A DNA stretch of 64,000 bases from Sva-07 sp963728355. GTDB taxonomy: Bacteria > Actinomycetota > Acidimicrobiia > Acidimicrobiales > Ilumatobacteraceae. The stretch spans positions 124,001 through 188,000 of the forward strand of contig CAVSJQ010000015.1 in the NCBI GenBank assembly GCA_963728355.1. The letters are read 5' to 3'. Position numbers and translations under genes: made by a program. Of the stretch, positions 63,477 through 64,000 are shown in pieces; within the stretch, counting starts at the first letter, position 1, and each line of letters opens with the position of its first letter. The notes beneath the pieces are model-generated. The model saw only the letters and a program-made list of their open reading frames with translations. It made no database searches and was not told the DNA's origin.

Positions 63477-64000
63477 ATGCTATGGGCGCCGGTTGCTGCT
63501 TCCAACACGCGCAGGCGCCCGTTTCCGTCCGGGCACCCGGGGTACGTTGAAGGGGTCATCCCTCTCATCGATCCCCGCCGCATTTCCGCCGTCATCGGCG
63601 CCGTGACGATCCTGCTGGCCACCGGATGTGGTGCTGCCGACGACGCAGGCCAGGACCCGACCGCGACGGACGACGCAGCCGTCCCCACACCCCCGGCCAC
63701 CACACCCCCGGCCACGATGACGTCGGTGACCAGCGCAGCGCCCGACTCGACATCGGCGACAACGCCCGCACCGAGCACGACCGCGCCGGCAGCGCCCGCC
63801 ACCACGCTCGGGCAGACCGCGACGTGGGAGCTCCCGATCCCCTCCGGCGATTTCGACGCCAGAGCCGATGCCGATCTCTTCGTGCTGACCCGGGCCGGAA
63901 ATCTGGAACTCTGGTCCGGTGCACTCACGACGCCGGGTCCGCGGACCGTCGTCGCCGACTACCCGGACCCGTACGGCGTGGTCACGGAGGGTCCGGGGCC
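63477..64000 (+). CDS. secreted lipoprotein-like protein, Thr/Pro-rich (cut by right edge)
   Basis: Open frame running off the window. PRRISAVIGAVTILLATGCGAADD looks like a lipoprotein signal (Cys after L-A-T-G), then a long Thr/Ala/Pro/Ser-rich spacer, then WELPIPSGDFDARADADLFVLTRAGNLELWSG, the start of a possible beta-propeller or repeat domain. The start is uncertain: in-frame ATG at 63477 would put 36 residues before the signal; GTG at 63603 leaves too short a signal. Plausibly a surface lipoprotein of unknown function. Confidence 0.55.
   Translation, partial: MLWAPVAASNTRRRPFPSGHPGYVEGVIPLIDPRRISAVIGAVTILLATGCGAADDAGQDPTATDDAAVPTPPATTPPATMTSVTSAAPDSTSATTPAPSTTAPAAPATTLGQTATWELPIPSGDFDARADADLFVLTRAGNLELWSGALTTPGPRTVVADYPDPYGVVTEGPG

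Overview
The window is 64 kb of dense, high-GC DNA with frequent GTG starts, 1-4 base gene overlaps (ATGA, GTGA, TGATG) and almost no intergenic space. Gene content and codon use point to an actinobacterium (Actinomycetota), and the combination seen here (a very long GlmS-like protein, CIRCE-controlled groES-groEL, zinc-type S14 and L36, acyl-CoA ligase/phosphotransferase clusters) is most like the class Acidimicrobiia, for example an Ilumatobacter-type marine organism. That placement is inference; no database search was possible. No CRISPR array, prophage, IS element, defence island or tRNA/rRNA gene was recognised.

Region 1-7 kb: a MalT/LuxR-type ATPase regulator cut by the left edge stands divergent from an ABC exporter (ATPase with an extra N-terminal domain, then permease) and an MFS exporter; paired TTCACCC/GGGTGAA palindromes lie between them. 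A HelD-type UvrD/Rep helicase converges on this operon. Region 7-16 kb: plsY, an OYE/FadH-type flavin oxidoreductase, an SDR, two APH-fold kinases, an acyl-CoA ligase, a dienelactone-hydrolase-like protein and a secreted NlpC/P60 endopeptidase: lipid, xenobiotic and wall metabolism. Region 16-25 kb: guaA, a small membrane protein, an aromatic amino-acid decarboxylase, an atypical SDR, a Nudix hydrolase, a cystathionine-gamma-synthase-family enzyme and the groES-groEL pair with two CIRCE operators. Next to the operators is a decayed MFS gene.

Region 26-41.4 kb is one long minus-strand block of housekeeping genes: rplM-rpsI-glmM-glmS-acpS-acyl-CoA ligase-nnr-alr-tsaE-tsaB-rimI-tsaD-dus-maf. It joins amino-sugar and D-alanine supply for the wall, tRNA t6A and dihydrouridine modification, NAD(P)HX repair and ribosomal proteins L13/S9. 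Tandem terminators separate glmM from glmS. Between this block and the main ribosomal cluster lie a glycosyltransferase and a PAS-GGDEF-EAL protein.

Region 44.8-63.3 kb is the S10-spc-alpha ribosomal supercluster read leftward: rplC-D-W-B, rpsS, rplV, rpsC, rplP, rpmC, rpsQ, rplN-X-E, rpsZ, rpsH, rplF-R, rpsE, rpmD, rplO, secY, adk, then a two-gene interruption (TetR regulator and an oppositely oriented D-aminoacylase-like amidohydrolase), then infA, rpmJ, rpsM, rpsK, rpsD, rpoA, rplQ, truA. rpsJ is not in front of rplC and map is not beside adk/infA. At the right edge a secreted Thr/Pro-rich lipoprotein-like gene runs out of the window.

The strongest oddities are the 1120-residue GlmS with two insertions and a C-terminal extension, an identical 34-bp in-frame element in rpsQ and rplV, an infA whose best start is CTG, an exact 28-bp palindromic repeat at two intergenic sites, and a family of hairpins sharing the core GGGGTCWGACCCC.
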